Shown: one piece after another, positions 8,565 to 17,470 of the stretch
Layout: every line of letters begins with the position of its first letter
How positions within the stretch are numbered: the stretch's first letter is position 1
NCBI RefSeq assembly: GCF_031954525.1
Contig: NZ_CP134869.1
Location: 1-58,191 of the forward strand
Source of the DNA: Dyella sp. BiH032
GTDB lineage: Bacteria > Pseudomonadota > Gammaproteobacteria > Xanthomonadales > Rhodanobacteraceae
Length of the DNA: 58,191 nucleotides
Reading direction: 5' to 3'
Made by a program: the position numbers and the translations under genes
The notes under the pieces: model-generated
Seen by the model: only the letters and a program-made list of their open reading frames with translations
Told to the model about the DNA's origin: nothing
The model's database searches: none

Positions 8565-9572
8565 TCACGCCGCTTTGGCGGCACATGCTTCTGCAAAGAT
8601 ATATTCGTGGCCGAGCTCCGTTGGCTTAACTCCCTTGACGCGAGACATACCCAGCACACGGCGGCGGCGGCGATTAACACCTGCCCCGTCCGTGTATGTT
8701 TCAAAGCCTAGAAAGATAATCAAGTTAATGGTGCGCGCGATCTGACGGGGGACGGGCTCGTACCGCCCCTGGCGCATAAGATCCTCGATGCGCTCCAAGG
8801 CTTCGCGATCGCTGTTCGCGTGGACGGTAGCCACGCCGCCAGGATGGCCCGTACCCCAAGCGTCCAGCATTGCCACCACCTCGGCGCCGCGGACCTCGCC
8901 GACGATGATTCGATCAGGGGTCAGGCGCAGGGAGTCGCGCAAAAGCGAGGCCATGTCACGCACGATTTCACGGCCCTTGCGGACGGTGCGCAGCGGAATC
9001 CACTCGTCGCACATGACGATAAGCTCGCGCGTGTCCTCGATCGTCAGGATGCGGCCCGTAATGCGACCGATCCGGCGCAGTAGGGCATTGGTGAATGTTG
9101 TTTTGCCCGAGGCGGTGCCGCCCACAACGAGGATATTCTCGTGTGCGTCGATGGCCTGGGCGATTACCTCGAGCTGTTCGGCGCTCAACTCGCCGCGCTC
9201 AACGTACTGCTCAAGCTCAAAGACCTTCGTGGGCTTGCGGCGCACAACAAACGTCGGGTGCGGAACCTGGGGCGGAATCACGGCATGAAAGCGGTAGCCG
9301 CTTTCAGGTAGCTCGGCCGGGAAACTCGGGTTCGTGTCGCGAGCTTCCTCGCCGGCAATGTCGGCGACGGAATTGATGACCATCATGCGTTGCGCGTCGG
9401 ACAGGATGACACCCGTGTTGACGCGCGCACCGCTCTGCACGGCCCATAGTTGGCCGTCCGTATTCACGCGCACTTCCTCCACGGTGTCGTCTTTCAACAG
9501 GGCCGAGATTTCCGGTCCAAAACTGCTATCGAGCATCGCAATTTTGCGAGCTCGCTCAATCTCTACGCTCAC
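8565..9572 (-). CDS. trbB: TrbB/VirB11 secretion ATPase
   Basis: 335-residue hexameric ATPase of the VirB11 family, acting at the cytoplasmic face of the mating channel. Walker A GGTASGKTT lies near residue 149. The Asp box (ILTIEDTREL), Walker B region (IIVGEVRGAEV) and His box (GGVATVHANS) all follow in order. Its ATG overlaps the stop of the upstream gene (4 bases). It is separated from trbC by a hairpin and operator, so it probably belongs to the relaxase/coupling-protein transcript as well as feeding the trb genes. Confidence 0.95.
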   Translation of the reverse strand: MSVEIERARKIAMLDSSFGPEISALLKDDTVEEVRVNTDGQLWAVQSGARVNTGVILSDAQRMMVINSVADIAGEEARDTNPSFPAELPESGYRFHAVIPPQVPHPTFVVRRKPTKVFELEQYVERGELSAEQLEVIAQAIDAHENILVVGGTASGKTTFTNALLRRIGRITGRILTIEDTRELIVMCDEWIPLRTVRKGREIVRDMASLLRDSLRLTPDRIIVGEVRGAEVVAMLDAWGTGHPGGVATVHANSDREALERIEDLMRQGRYEPVPRQIARTINLIIFLGFETYTDGAGVNRRRRRVLGMSRVKGVKPTELGHEYIFAEACAAKAA

Positions 9573-10078
9573 TGGGCGCCTCCTTTGGTTGGTTCGTCGT
9601 CAAATTCTTCAAAGGCCTCAGCGTCGTAACGCGCCAGGTGTTCGGGCAATCGGTCCATGACGCCGCGATCACCTGCGAGAGCCTTCTCGACGGTCGAGAG
9701 CAAGTGGTTGTAAAACGCTTCGCCACGCTTCTGACCATCGGCGTTGATCGGTGGGAGCGCCGCAACCATGTTCTTGGTAGCTGTCACGAGTAGTTCCACC
9801 ATCACGCGCTGCGCAAATTCGACGCGGCGCACTTCGCGCCGCAACGTCCGAACCTCTCGGAGTATCAAGTTCTGCTCCTGCTTGGAGCGGTCGGGGCTGT
9901 AGCGCTCCCGCATTTGGTCGCGGTAGATCGCGATCGCGGGGATGCCGCGGTTTGCGGCCTCCATGTCTACAGCCTTCTTGATAGTTGTCGGCAGGGATAT
10001 CGAGAACTTGACGTCCTTGTCGCCCTTCGCCTTGCGCTTGGCCGTGCCTTTTGCCGGGGTTTTCTTGGCAGTCGCCAT
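9569..10078 (-). CDS. Small basic protein with a ribbon-helix-helix-like region
   Basis: 169 residues. A Lys-rich N-terminus (about 1-22) precedes a segment reading VKFSISLPTTIKKAVDMEA, which looks like a ribbon-helix-helix DNA-binding core. A predicted coiled coil follows (EQNLILREVRTLRREVRRVEF). It overlaps trbB by 4 bases and lies 11 bases after the coupling-protein gene. A relaxosome accessory protein is a reasonable guess from context. I do not recognise a named family. Confidence 0.7.
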   Translation of the reverse strand: MATAKKTPAKGTAKRKAKGDKDVKFSISLPTTIKKAVDMEAANRGIPAIAIYRDQMRERYSPDRSKQEQNLILREVRTLRREVRRVEFAQRVMVELLVTATKNMVAALPPINADGQKRGEAFYNHLLSTVEKALAGDRGVMDRLPEHLARYDAEAFEEFDDEPTKGGAQ

Positions 10079-10089
10079 CGAGTTTTGTC

Positions 10090-12447
10090 CTAGACAAACG
10101 TGTACGTAGGTTCATCGTCCGCGGGCGGCTCATCATTGCCGCTGCTGGGAGCCTCCAAGAGCTCGCCGTCGTCCTCGTCGGGTTCCGGCGCGGCCTCCTG
10201 GCCCACATGATGACCTACCCCGTCTGTGACCTGGCTGGGTGCTTCCGCGCTCGGCGCCGCGTCCACCACGGGGCTCTCTCTGGGCGTCGTAGGAACGCCG
10301 TGTAGTAGCTCGGTGGCCGCGACGGCGGGAACCGCCGCCGCGCCCCATGCGGCCAGGCTTGCCGCTGCGGAAACCTCAGTTTTCGCGTGCGAAATCGGTT
10401 CCTCTAGTTCGCCGTCTTCGGTGACGGCGGGAACCGCGCCGAGGCCACCAGCCGGGATCGCTCCGGCGCCGTAGCCCGCGGTGGCCGGCACCACCGCCAC
10501 CGTGGGCGCCGCCTGGGCTCCTGTGGGCTGTGGAGTGCCCTGGGTGGCCTGCATGGCGGCCAACGCCGCTGCGGCGGCCGGGGGCGGGGTCTTTGCCTGC
10601 GCCACGAACATGCCCGCCCAATCGGTCGGCCGCTCGGGCGGGGCGAACGGGTAGGGCCGAGCCTCGAGCTCAGCGGCGCTGGGCGGATTGAGAGGATGGT
10701 TCGGCACGGAGGGCATACCTTTGCGGGGATCGCCATCCGGCACGTCCTGGTGGGTCGGGGGCACCATGTCCTTGAAAGGCACGTCGAGGTAGTAGTGCCC
10801 CTTCTTGGCCTTCACAGGCGGCACGCCTGCCACCACGATCAGCTCTTGATCCTTCGGCATCTCGCGCACTTCGCCAGGGGTCATCAGCTCGCGCTTGATT
10901 TCGTTGGACGAAACCATGACGTGCCCGAAAAACATGCTGAGTCGATTGCCGCCGTAGTTCTTCTGCTGAACAATTTCGGTCATCTCGCCCAGCGAGTCCG
11001 AAATCTTCTTGGCCGTCTCCGCGGTATTGGGCGCGTAGTACACGGAAATATGCGCACCATCGGAGAGCGTGTTGTTCTGACCGTAAACCTCGATCTTTTG
11101 GTTCTCGCTCTGCGAAATCATCAGAACCTTGATGCCATAGCCGGCCAGGAAGCCAAGGCCTTCCTGCAACTGCGCGAGCTTGCCCATTGCGGGCAATTCG
11201 TCCAGAGCGAACAAGACGCGATGTTTCACGTCCGGGTCGCCCATCTTTTCGGTTAGGCGCAACTGGATCTGCGTTTGCACCAGTCGGAACACCGGCCGAA
11301 TACGGGCCTTGTCGCTCGGCGGGGAGACCATGTAGAGCGACAGCGGATAGGCCGCCTTACGTAGATCGTCAATGCGAAAGTCACTTTCACTGGTGGCCGC
11401 GGCCACGATCGGATCGAGGTACAGGCTAAAGAACGATCGTGCTGTGGAGTAAACGCCCGATCGCTCGTTCTCGCTCTTGTTCATCATGGCGCGAGCGCCC
11501 ATCGCGACGACGGGATGCGGCCGATCGCCAAGATGCCGTGTCGTGAGCATGATGTTTAGCGTGTCATCAAGCGTGCGCTCGGGGTGATTGAGGAAGTACG
11601 CGACGCCGGCAAGCGTCTTGTCACGTTCGGCGTAGAGCACGTGCAGGACGATCGCAACAAGGTAGGCATCACCCTCCTTGCTCCAATGGTCGGGCTTACC
11701 CTTGCCGTCCGGGTCTACGATCATGTCCGTGATGTTCTGCACGTCCTTCACTTCATAGTCGCCCTTGCGAACCTCCATGAGTGGGTTGAACCGGCAGGTA
11801 TCCCGCTCAGACGGCGAAAAGCGCATCACGTAGGAGAATTTCTTGCGCCAGGCGGACGTGAGAATCCACAGTTCGCCCTTGATGTCGTTGATGAGCGCGC
11901 TCCACCGCCAATTGAGCAAGGTTGGGACCACAATGCCGGTACCTTTACCCGATCGGCTGGGCGCAACCACCTCCACATGCTCGGGGCCGTCGTGGGTGAT
12001 CCACCGTGCTTTTTTCCCCTCGTCGGTGCGCCCAAGCACCACGCCCTTGCCAGTTAGCAAGGCCGCTTTCTCCAAGTCCTTGACGTCACCCCATCGGGCG
12101 CTGCCGTGTGAGCTCGCTTCCTCACTGCGGCGGGCACGCCAAACCGCGACAGCGAACGCGGCGGCCACACCAACAATCACCGATCCGATGATGATCGCCC
12201 AGCCAATATTGAAGACCGTCACGGCAGCGTTGTAGTAGTGGATATTCCACGCCCAAAACGCGAACGGTTGGTAGAGCCGAAATTGGCCGAAAGTCAGCAA
12301 GCCATCGCCGAACTCCATCGGATAGGACGTGGCGGCGGCCGTGTACTGCGTGGCGCCGACGTTGCCCAAGAAGATCGCCACGAGGCAACCGACCATGTGC
12401 AGGAAGCGCAAGCCGCCTGCGAACGTTGTAGTTTCGCGCTTAGCCAT
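10090..12447 (-). CDS. traG: TraG/VirD4 coupling protein
   Basis: 785-residue hexameric DNA-pump ATPase linking the relaxosome to the mating channel. Two N-terminal membrane segments (about 13-33 and 70-105) precede Walker A (APSRSGKGTGIVVP, near residue 162) and Walker B (FALDELPAMGK, near 410). The last ~200 residues form an Ala/Pro/acidic tail, longer than in RK2 TraG, perhaps for partner binding. It starts 9 bases after the relaxase stop. A 16-bp TTTTCGC-GT-GCGAAAT element lies in the tail region at 10380. Confidence 0.95.
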   Translation of the reverse strand: MAKRETTTFAGGLRFLHMVGCLVAIFLGNVGATQYTAAATSYPMEFGDGLLTFGQFRLYQPFAFWAWNIHYYNAAVTVFNIGWAIIIGSVIVGVAAAFAVAVWRARRSEEASSHGSARWGDVKDLEKAALLTGKGVVLGRTDEGKKARWITHDGPEHVEVVAPSRSGKGTGIVVPTLLNWRWSALINDIKGELWILTSAWRKKFSYVMRFSPSERDTCRFNPLMEVRKGDYEVKDVQNITDMIVDPDGKGKPDHWSKEGDAYLVAIVLHVLYAERDKTLAGVAYFLNHPERTLDDTLNIMLTTRHLGDRPHPVVAMGARAMMNKSENERSGVYSTARSFFSLYLDPIVAAATSESDFRIDDLRKAAYPLSLYMVSPPSDKARIRPVFRLVQTQIQLRLTEKMGDPDVKHRVLFALDELPAMGKLAQLQEGLGFLAGYGIKVLMISQSENQKIEVYGQNNTLSDGAHISVYYAPNTAETAKKISDSLGEMTEIVQQKNYGGNRLSMFFGHVMVSSNEIKRELMTPGEVREMPKDQELIVVAGVPPVKAKKGHYYLDVPFKDMVPPTHQDVPDGDPRKGMPSVPNHPLNPPSAAELEARPYPFAPPERPTDWAGMFVAQAKTPPPAAAAALAAMQATQGTPQPTGAQAAPTVAVVPATAGYGAGAIPAGGLGAVPAVTEDGELEEPISHAKTEVSAAASLAAWGAAAVPAVAATELLHGVPTTPRESPVVDAAPSAEAPSQVTDGVGHHVGQEAAPEPDEDDGELLEAPSSGNDEPPADDEPTYTFV
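10380..10395. promoter_or_regulatory. 16-bp near-palindrome TTTTCGC-GT-GCGAAAT
   Basis: Same arms as the KorB-like boxes, with a 2-base centre and one terminal mismatch, inside the coupling-protein gene. Function unknown. Confidence 0.3.
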
Positions 12448-12456
12448 GCGCCATCC

Positions 12457-14619
12457 TCACTTTGAAAAGCCCAAGTCCTTGCCCTTGTCCAGCCGGTCCA
12501 TTTCGACCATCGCAATGCGCTGCCGTTGCCGTTCTGGCGTCCAGTCGGTGACCGATTTGCCCCGCATGAGCGAAACCTCGACGTGCTTGCCCTGGGCGGC
12601 GAGCATTCGAGAATCCGCGGGGACCAACGTAAAAGTGTCGGCCGATTTGATGAGCGCTTGAGGACCGCTGGGTAGATTGACGTAACCGGAAATCTCACCC
12701 TTGAACTTGCGGACTTCATCCAACGGCACGTAACGGCCGTGGCTGAGCGCCAGGTTGTCGGCGGCGCCCTTGAGCTCGAGCTCGCTGAGCTTCTTGGGAA
12801 GATCCCCGGCGACGGCCACGCTGCCGTCGTTCTTCCGTTCGGCCAGGCCGAGGGTAATCAGGCGATCAGTGCGGGCCTCGAGCGCTTCCAAATACGCGGC
12901 TTGGGTGCGTGACGGAGCGGTCTGAGCCCGGAACTCGGCGAGCTTGCCATCCTGCAAATCGCGATCGAGGTGGGTGTAACCCACGCTCTGCGCGACCACC
13001 TTCGGGTCGCCTCGCATGACCACTCCGATACGGGCCGGCAAGTCTTGGTCGCGACCCCTGGCGGCCTCCAGCTTGGCGGTGTGCTCCGTGACCTTCTTTT
13101 CAAAATCAGCCGGGATTGAATACGCGCCCGCCTGTTCCGCAACAAGTTTGTGACTGGCATGCCTGGTAGCGCGGTTTACGTGCGCCTCAACGTAGCTCTC
13201 AAGGGTCACGTCATCACCGATCCGCGCGAACTTCTCGGCGAGCTTTTGGTCGGTGTTCGTTGCCTTGAGATAGGCCACGTGGTTCTCACGCGAATACGTG
13301 CCGCCGTGGGCCTGTGCCACCGCCTGAATATTCTTGTCAGCCGTGCCGAACCTTGACGTTTCCCGCTTCGCGATCTGCACGGTGTCACCCACAACCGCCT
13401 CTTGCCCGGTGCGCTCAGCATTGAACGGCAGATTGACGTAGTGAACGGCGCCATCGTGACCGGCCAGCACCAAGTATTCGCGGCCTGAAAATTCGTCGGA
13501 GTAGCCTCGGTCAAGTACGCGGCCGGTGATCGGCTTCTCGAGCTGGTCTTTGCTCACGACGTTCGAGCGTTCGGTGTGTTCTTCCTGCAAGTGCGGTCCC
13601 AGCACCATCCCCATTTCTCGGCTTCGATTCATTAGGCGCAACCTTTCCTCTGTCTCTGGCGAAAGCTTCCAGCGGCCCGGGCCGACCTCAGTCGCAAGGC
13701 CAAGCTCCTTGAGCCGCTGGACGCGGGCAATCTCGAGTGTTTGACGCTTCACGCCGAACTCGCCACGGGCGCGGCGTAGGTCGAGCTCGCCGGCAGGATT
13801 CCGCCCCTGTCGTTGGAGCATCGCCCGGTCGAGGGACGTGAATTTCTCTTGACCAATCTCGCGCGCTTGGCTGCGGATCAAGTCGTGTGACGTGCGGTAG
13901 CCGAGCTCGTTCGTCGCCAGGTCGGATGCTCGCGATCGAATGCCCTGCTTGATGTAATCACGCGACAGCACAAGGTCCGCATCGGCATCGTCCTTTCCGC
14001 GGATGACGACGTGGGCGTGAGGGTTGTCGGTGTTGTAGTGACAGACGGCCACCCAATCCAACGGCGTACCTAGATCCTTCTCCATCTGTCCCATCAAGTC
14101 GGACACATGCCGCTCTAGATCCATCTCCCCGCCGAACTCGGGCGAGACCTGCATGCGGAACTGGTGTCGATCATCGAGACACCGCTCGCCGAACTCCGAA
14201 ACCTGCTCGCGGGACATGTGACCGTTGGGGCCGAATGCCTGAGCCTGGTCAGTCTCTTTGCCTACACCGTCGCGCTGAATGTAGTCGAGGTGTTTCGCCA
14301 TCTTCCGCTTAGCGGTGTTGCCGCTGAGCTGGGCTGGCTTTACGCGCACAAAGACGCGCTGCCCGAACTTTCCCGCGGCGGACTGCACGCCTGCGGCACG
14401 GCCGGCGACAGCCCGACCGGCGCGAACTCCACCGCTGCGGAGACCGTTCTGTTTGAGCGTGTTCATCACCCGGCGCAATAGCTGCTTGCCAGCCGTAAGC
14501 CGCTGCACGGCCCGCCCCCGCGCAAGCCGGATATTGAGCATTTCCTCGGCGCCACCCTCACCACCAGCGGCACCGCCGCTCTGGAAAGCCCCTGGACCGC
14601 CCTTCTTTGTTGGTTTCAT
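12457..14619 (-). CDS. traI: MOBP-type relaxase (VirD2/TraI-like, DUF3363 type)
   Basis: 720-residue relaxase that nicks oriT and leads the transferred strand into the recipient. The metal-binding motif NPHAHVVIRG places H201 and H203. The likely catalytic Tyr is Y113 in MAKHLDYIQRDG. About 90 basic residues precede the relaxase domain, more than in VirD2. The central and C-terminal parts match DUF3363-type relaxases and include beta-rich segments (GREYLVLAGHDGAVHYVNLP). The tail ends DRLDKGKDLGFSK, similar to the end of the Fic protein at 27196, and may be a translocation signal. It is the first gene beside the candidate oriT. Confidence 0.93.
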   Translation of the reverse strand: MKPTKKGGPGAFQSGGAAGGEGGAEEMLNIRLARGRAVQRLTAGKQLLRRVMNTLKQNGLRSGGVRAGRAVAGRAAGVQSAAGKFGQRVFVRVKPAQLSGNTAKRKMAKHLDYIQRDGVGKETDQAQAFGPNGHMSREQVSEFGERCLDDRHQFRMQVSPEFGGEMDLERHVSDLMGQMEKDLGTPLDWVAVCHYNTDNPHAHVVIRGKDDADADLVLSRDYIKQGIRSRASDLATNELGYRTSHDLIRSQAREIGQEKFTSLDRAMLQRQGRNPAGELDLRRARGEFGVKRQTLEIARVQRLKELGLATEVGPGRWKLSPETEERLRLMNRSREMGMVLGPHLQEEHTERSNVVSKDQLEKPITGRVLDRGYSDEFSGREYLVLAGHDGAVHYVNLPFNAERTGQEAVVGDTVQIAKRETSRFGTADKNIQAVAQAHGGTYSRENHVAYLKATNTDQKLAEKFARIGDDVTLESYVEAHVNRATRHASHKLVAEQAGAYSIPADFEKKVTEHTAKLEAARGRDQDLPARIGVVMRGDPKVVAQSVGYTHLDRDLQDGKLAEFRAQTAPSRTQAAYLEALEARTDRLITLGLAERKNDGSVAVAGDLPKKLSELELKGAADNLALSHGRYVPLDEVRKFKGEISGYVNLPSGPQALIKSADTFTLVPADSRMLAAQGKHVEVSLMRGKSVTDWTPERQRQRIAMVEMDRLDKGKDLGFSK

Positions 14620-14639
14620 GCGGTTTACGCTTTGTGGGT

Positions 14640-14770
14640 TCTGACTGTTCGTAGAAAGATTATGAACTTACCACCCCGTAGGTGGTGTTAGTGTACCATA
14701 GGAACCTTAAAAAAGCGCGCTGCGCTAGGCACTTGCACCACCTTACCACCTACCCTTTTATCTTGCCCTT
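14640..14770 (+). other. Candidate oriT with nic-like TATCTTGC
   Basis: Gene-free stretch directly upstream of the relaxase. It has an inverted repeat ACCACC-CCGTA-GGTGGT (14670-14686) and direct repeats CTTACCACC at 14667 and 14739. TATCTTGCCC at 14759-14768 resembles the MOBP nic consensus YATCCTGY, with one difference in the core. Relaxase-proximal position, repeats and nic-like hexamer agree. A nick here on the plus strand would lead transfer rightward, making 15-42 kb the leading region. The exact nick site is unproven. Confidence 0.55.
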
Positions 14771-14885
14771 AGCTTTTCGGGCCTCAGTCGCTCGGGGCTT
14801 CCCCCTCCCTCCTGATCCCTCAAGCCCCCGAAGTGCGGTCCTCGTCCAAGCAAAGCGAGGACGGGATTGGTTCGGCGAAGCCGCG

Positions 14886-14901
14886 TTTTCGCACGCGAAA
14901 G
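14886..14901. promoter_or_regulatory. 16-bp near-palindrome TTTTCGC-AC-GCGAAAG
   Basis: Member of the 2-base-centre class, here in non-coding DNA near oriT, with one terminal mismatch. It could bind a regulator that couples partition or transcription control to transfer. Confidence 0.4.
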
Positions 14902-14967
14902 CGCGCCCTCGCGGGGCGAAACCAAGCCACCTCTTTCGTCCTTTGCAGGCGCGATCGAAAGGACTAA

Positions 14968-15014
14968 GCAGGGGCATCCTTTGGAACCAAGGGGGTTCCA
15001 AAGGATGCCCCTGC
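14968..15014. repeat. Perfect 21-bp inverted repeat with 5-base loop
   Basis: Arms 14968-14988 and 14994-15014 are exact complements around AAGGG. No T-tract follows on either strand, so it is unlikely to be an ordinary terminator. It would form a very stable hairpin in single-stranded DNA or RNA. A shorter GTCCTTT...AAAGGAC pair lies just to its left (14937-14964). Confidence 0.9.
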
Positions 15015-15045
15015 CCCACTATGCGTTTGTTTTCATCACTGGCAC

Positions 15046-15520
15046 GACGGGCCATCCCAGCGGGTGGCCGCCTTTGACCTACCTGAGCTCGATTGAGCAA
15101 CCCGCAGGGTTGTGAGAGCGAGGTCAGTGCTGTCAGCTTGCCGAGTCGCGGTGTCGCGACTGCCTGTGATCTACCTGGGCTTGACCGGGCAACCCGCCAG
15201 GGTTGTTCGGGTGAGACCAGTGCCGTTGGCCGCTACGCACGACGGGTCATCCCAGCGGGTGGCCGCCTTTGACCTACCTGAGCTCGATCGAGCAGCCCGT
15301 AGGGCTGTGAGAGCGAGGTCAGTGCTGTCAGCTTGCCGAGTCGCGGTGTCGCGACTGCCTGTGATCTACCTGGGCTTGACCGGGCAACCCGCCAGGGTTG
15401 TTCGGGCGAGACCAGTGCCGTTGGCCGCTACGCACGACGGGCCATCCCAGCGGGTGGCCGCCTGTGACCTACCTGAGCTCGATTGAGCAACCCGCAGGGT
15501 TGTGAGAGCGAGGTCAGTGC
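15046..15520. repeat. 195-bp tandem repeat A, two copies plus a partial third
   Basis: Units begin at 15046, 15241 and 15436, exactly 195 bp apart, and are nearly identical. Each unit holds two related half-units, both starting GAYCTACCTG and centred on a CAACCC...GGGTTG hairpin, plus an AGTCGCG-GTGT-CGCGACT hairpin between them. In copy 2 the first hairpin reads CAGCCC-GTA-GGGCTG instead of CAACCC-GCA-GGGTTG, so both sides of one pair changed together. No convincing gene lies in it. Confidence 0.9.
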
Positions 15521-15558
15521 CCTTGTCGGTAGTAGAGCCCGATGGCGACCCTATAGAC

Positions 15559-16343
15559 GGTCGTCCACAAATGCACAGGGAGACTGCCGGACCCCGCAAG
15601 AGGGTCCGGTGGCCGCCCTGTGTAGTTGTGGGCGAGCCCCACATCGGAGCCCCGGACGGGTGACAGGCCAGCGCGCCGCGATGGCCTGGCGCACGGCCGC
15701 CCGAAGCCATCATGCCTACCCAACCGGGACGGTCGTCCACAAATGCACAGGGAGACTGCTGGACCCCGTAAGAGGGTCCAGTGGCCGCCCTGTGTAGTTG
15801 TGGGCGAGCCCACATCGGAGCCCCGGACGGGTGACAGGCCAGCGCGCCGCGATGGCCTGGCGCACGGCCGCCCGAAGCCGTCATGCCTACCCAGCCGGGA
15901 TGGTCGTCCACAAATGCACAGGGAGACTGCCGGACCCCGCAAGAGGGTCCGGTGGCCGCCCTGTGTAGTTGTGGGCGAGCCCACATCGGAGCCCCGGACG
16001 GGTGACAGGCCAGCGCGCCGCGATGGCCTGGCGCACGGCCGCCCGAAGCCGTCATGCCTACCCAGCCGGGATGGTCGTCCACAAATGCACAGGGAGACTG
16101 CCGGACCCCGCAAGAGGGTCCGGTGGCCGCCCTGTGTAGTTGTGGGCGAGCCCACATCGGAGCCCCGGACGGGTGACAGGCCAGCGCGCCGCGATGGCCT
16201 GGCGCACGGCCGCCCGAAGCCGTCATGCCTACCCAGCCGGGATGGTCGTCCACAAATGCACAGGGAGACTGCTGGACCCCGTAAGAGGGTCCAGTGGCCG
16301 CCCTGTGTAGTTGTGGGCGAGCCCCACATCGGAGCCCACACGA
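15559..16343. repeat. 171-bp tandem repeat B, five copies of a structured unit
   Basis: Units start at 15559, 15731, 15902, 16073 and 16244. The fifth is partial and the unit is 171-172 bp. Each begins with a long hairpin: an outer 16-base stem (CCACAAATGCACAGGG against CCCTGTGTAGTTGTGG, one mismatch and one wobble) and an inner 8-bp stem with a 7-base loop. In copies 1, 3 and 4 the inner stem is CCGGACCC/GGGTCCGG. In copies 2 and 5 it is CTGGACCC/GGGTCCAG, a compensatory change. The four complete units then carry a CAGGCCA...TGGCCTG hairpin. Long open frames on both strands are a by-product of the unit being a multiple of three. Confidence 0.92.
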
Positions 16344-16358
16344 CAACAATGGGACGCG

Positions 16359-16931
16359 CTAGGAACTCTTGAAAAAGATGCTGCCTCGACCTGGCCGGGA
16401 GGTTGGATAAAACACGGTTCCGGCTTGCTGTTGCGGCTGCTTTGGCGTTGGCGACGGCGCCGGCAGATGCACCTTGAAAACTGCCTTGGTCGTGCCGTCC
16501 AGTGGTCTTGAGATGACGCTGTAGGCGTAACCTAGTGCGGCCGTTTGTGATCCGCTGTTATAGGCCGAAAGAGCTCGAATTAGCGCCTCGAGGGGCGTTT
16601 TCGAGTTCGGCACTGCGCTCTCAAAATTGGCGGCCAGGATGGACGTGCCAATCTTGATGTTCGTGCATGGGTCGAACAGTTCCACGGGCTGAATGGGCAA
16701 CTTAGCAAGCCATCGGGAATTGATCTGCATGATGCCGATATCGACGCTCTTGTAGCGACGCATGGCATTAAAAAGGAGCGCCTGAGCTTCTTCCACAGAG
16801 TTCGCATAGATTGGTCCGCCTGGTGTACCAATCGCGAACGGATTGCCTCCGCTCTCCTGGGCGATCACTGCCGCCGTGGTTTCCGCGTGTACCCACGGGC
16901 CGCATGCCGTTAGAAAGGCCGGATCGAGCAT
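16359..16931 (-). CDS. VirB1/TrbN-like lytic transglycosylase
   Basis: 190 residues of the soluble lytic transglycosylase (SLT) fold, which opens the cell wall for the mating channel. The catalytic Glu lies in AVIAQESGGNPFAIG (about residue 26). Further SLT motifs are VDIGIMQINSRW (about 63-74) and ALSAYNSGSQ. No obvious signal peptide is seen at this start. It follows traF by 2 bases and ends just before repeat array B. Confidence 0.9.
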   Translation of the reverse strand: MLDPAFLTACGPWVHAETTAAVIAQESGGNPFAIGTPGGPIYANSVEEAQALLFNAMRRYKSVDIGIMQINSRWLAKLPIQPVELFDPCTNIKIGTSILAANFESAVPNSKTPLEALIRALSAYNSGSQTAALGYAYSVISRPLDGTTKAVFKVHLPAPSPTPKQPQQQAGTVFYPTSRPGRGSIFFKSS

Positions 16932-16933
16932 GG

Positions 16934-17470
16934 TTAGCCACGCGGCAGGGTCAGGATGAGTCGTGCCTTGCCGACTACAAGGCGATCACTCACGGCGCCG
17001 AAATAGCGCCCGTCAAAGCTATTCGGGGCGCTCAGGCCGAGCGGCAGAATATGTGCAATGGGTACCGCGGTGCAGCCATCGAGGCGAGGCAGTGCAACGC
17101 CGTTGCGGTCATGAGAATAGACGGGACCAAGCCTTTCGCCGCGGACGGTAATGCCATCAGCATTGACGCAATAGATATCGCCTGGAAGGCCGGCGACCTG
17201 CTTGGTAAGGGGGGCGCCAGGGGCGAGCCATCCGCGCCCGTACAAGAGGCGCGCAGCGTCCTCCGGGGGGTAGAACGTCACGTATCCGCCGCGCTCTGTC
17301 GGCATCTCGCCGACATGCACCATATAGACGCCGCTTGGCACGGACGTCGTTGTATTGAGATAAAGGCGGTATCCCGCCAGGGTCATTCCGAAGGGAATCG
17401 CCCACGCCACCGCGATAGCTGCTGCGGCAATGGAAAACGTCTTGGCGAGGCTGGCGAGTTTGGCCTTCAT
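16934..17470 (-). CDS. traF: TraF-like signal peptidase (S26) for pilin maturation
   Basis: 178 residues of the S26 peptidase family. An N-terminal membrane segment (about 8-33) is followed by the Ser motif TTSVPSGVY and the Lys motif PLTKQVAGLPGDIYC, then late motifs including NSFDGRYFGAV. RK2 TraF cyclises the TrbC pilin, and the trbC gene is present here. The start overlaps the upstream gene by 4 bases. Confidence 0.93.
   Translation of the reverse strand: MKAKLASLAKTFSIAAAAIAVAWAIPFGMTLAGYRLYLNTTTSVPSGVYMVHVGEMPTERGGYVTFYPPEDAARLLYGRGWLAPGAPLTKQVAGLPGDIYCVNADGITVRGERLGPVYSHDRNGVALPRLDGCTAVPIAHILPLGLSAPNSFDGRYFGAVSDRLVVGKARLILTLPRG

Noticed and set aside
15046..16343. CRISPR array
   Set aside because: Units are 171 or 195 bp of continuous repeat without unique spacers, and no cas gene is present.
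15559..16343. Integron attC cassettes
   Set aside because: Hairpins recall attC sites, but there is no IntI gene, no cassette frames and no GTTRRRY core at regular places.
15366..16372. Long open frames on both strands in the repeat arrays (275-327 codons)
   Set aside because: The unit of array B is 171 bp (57 codons) and GC-rich, so any frame open in one unit stays open in all. Products are repetitive, lack ribosome sites and show no domain.
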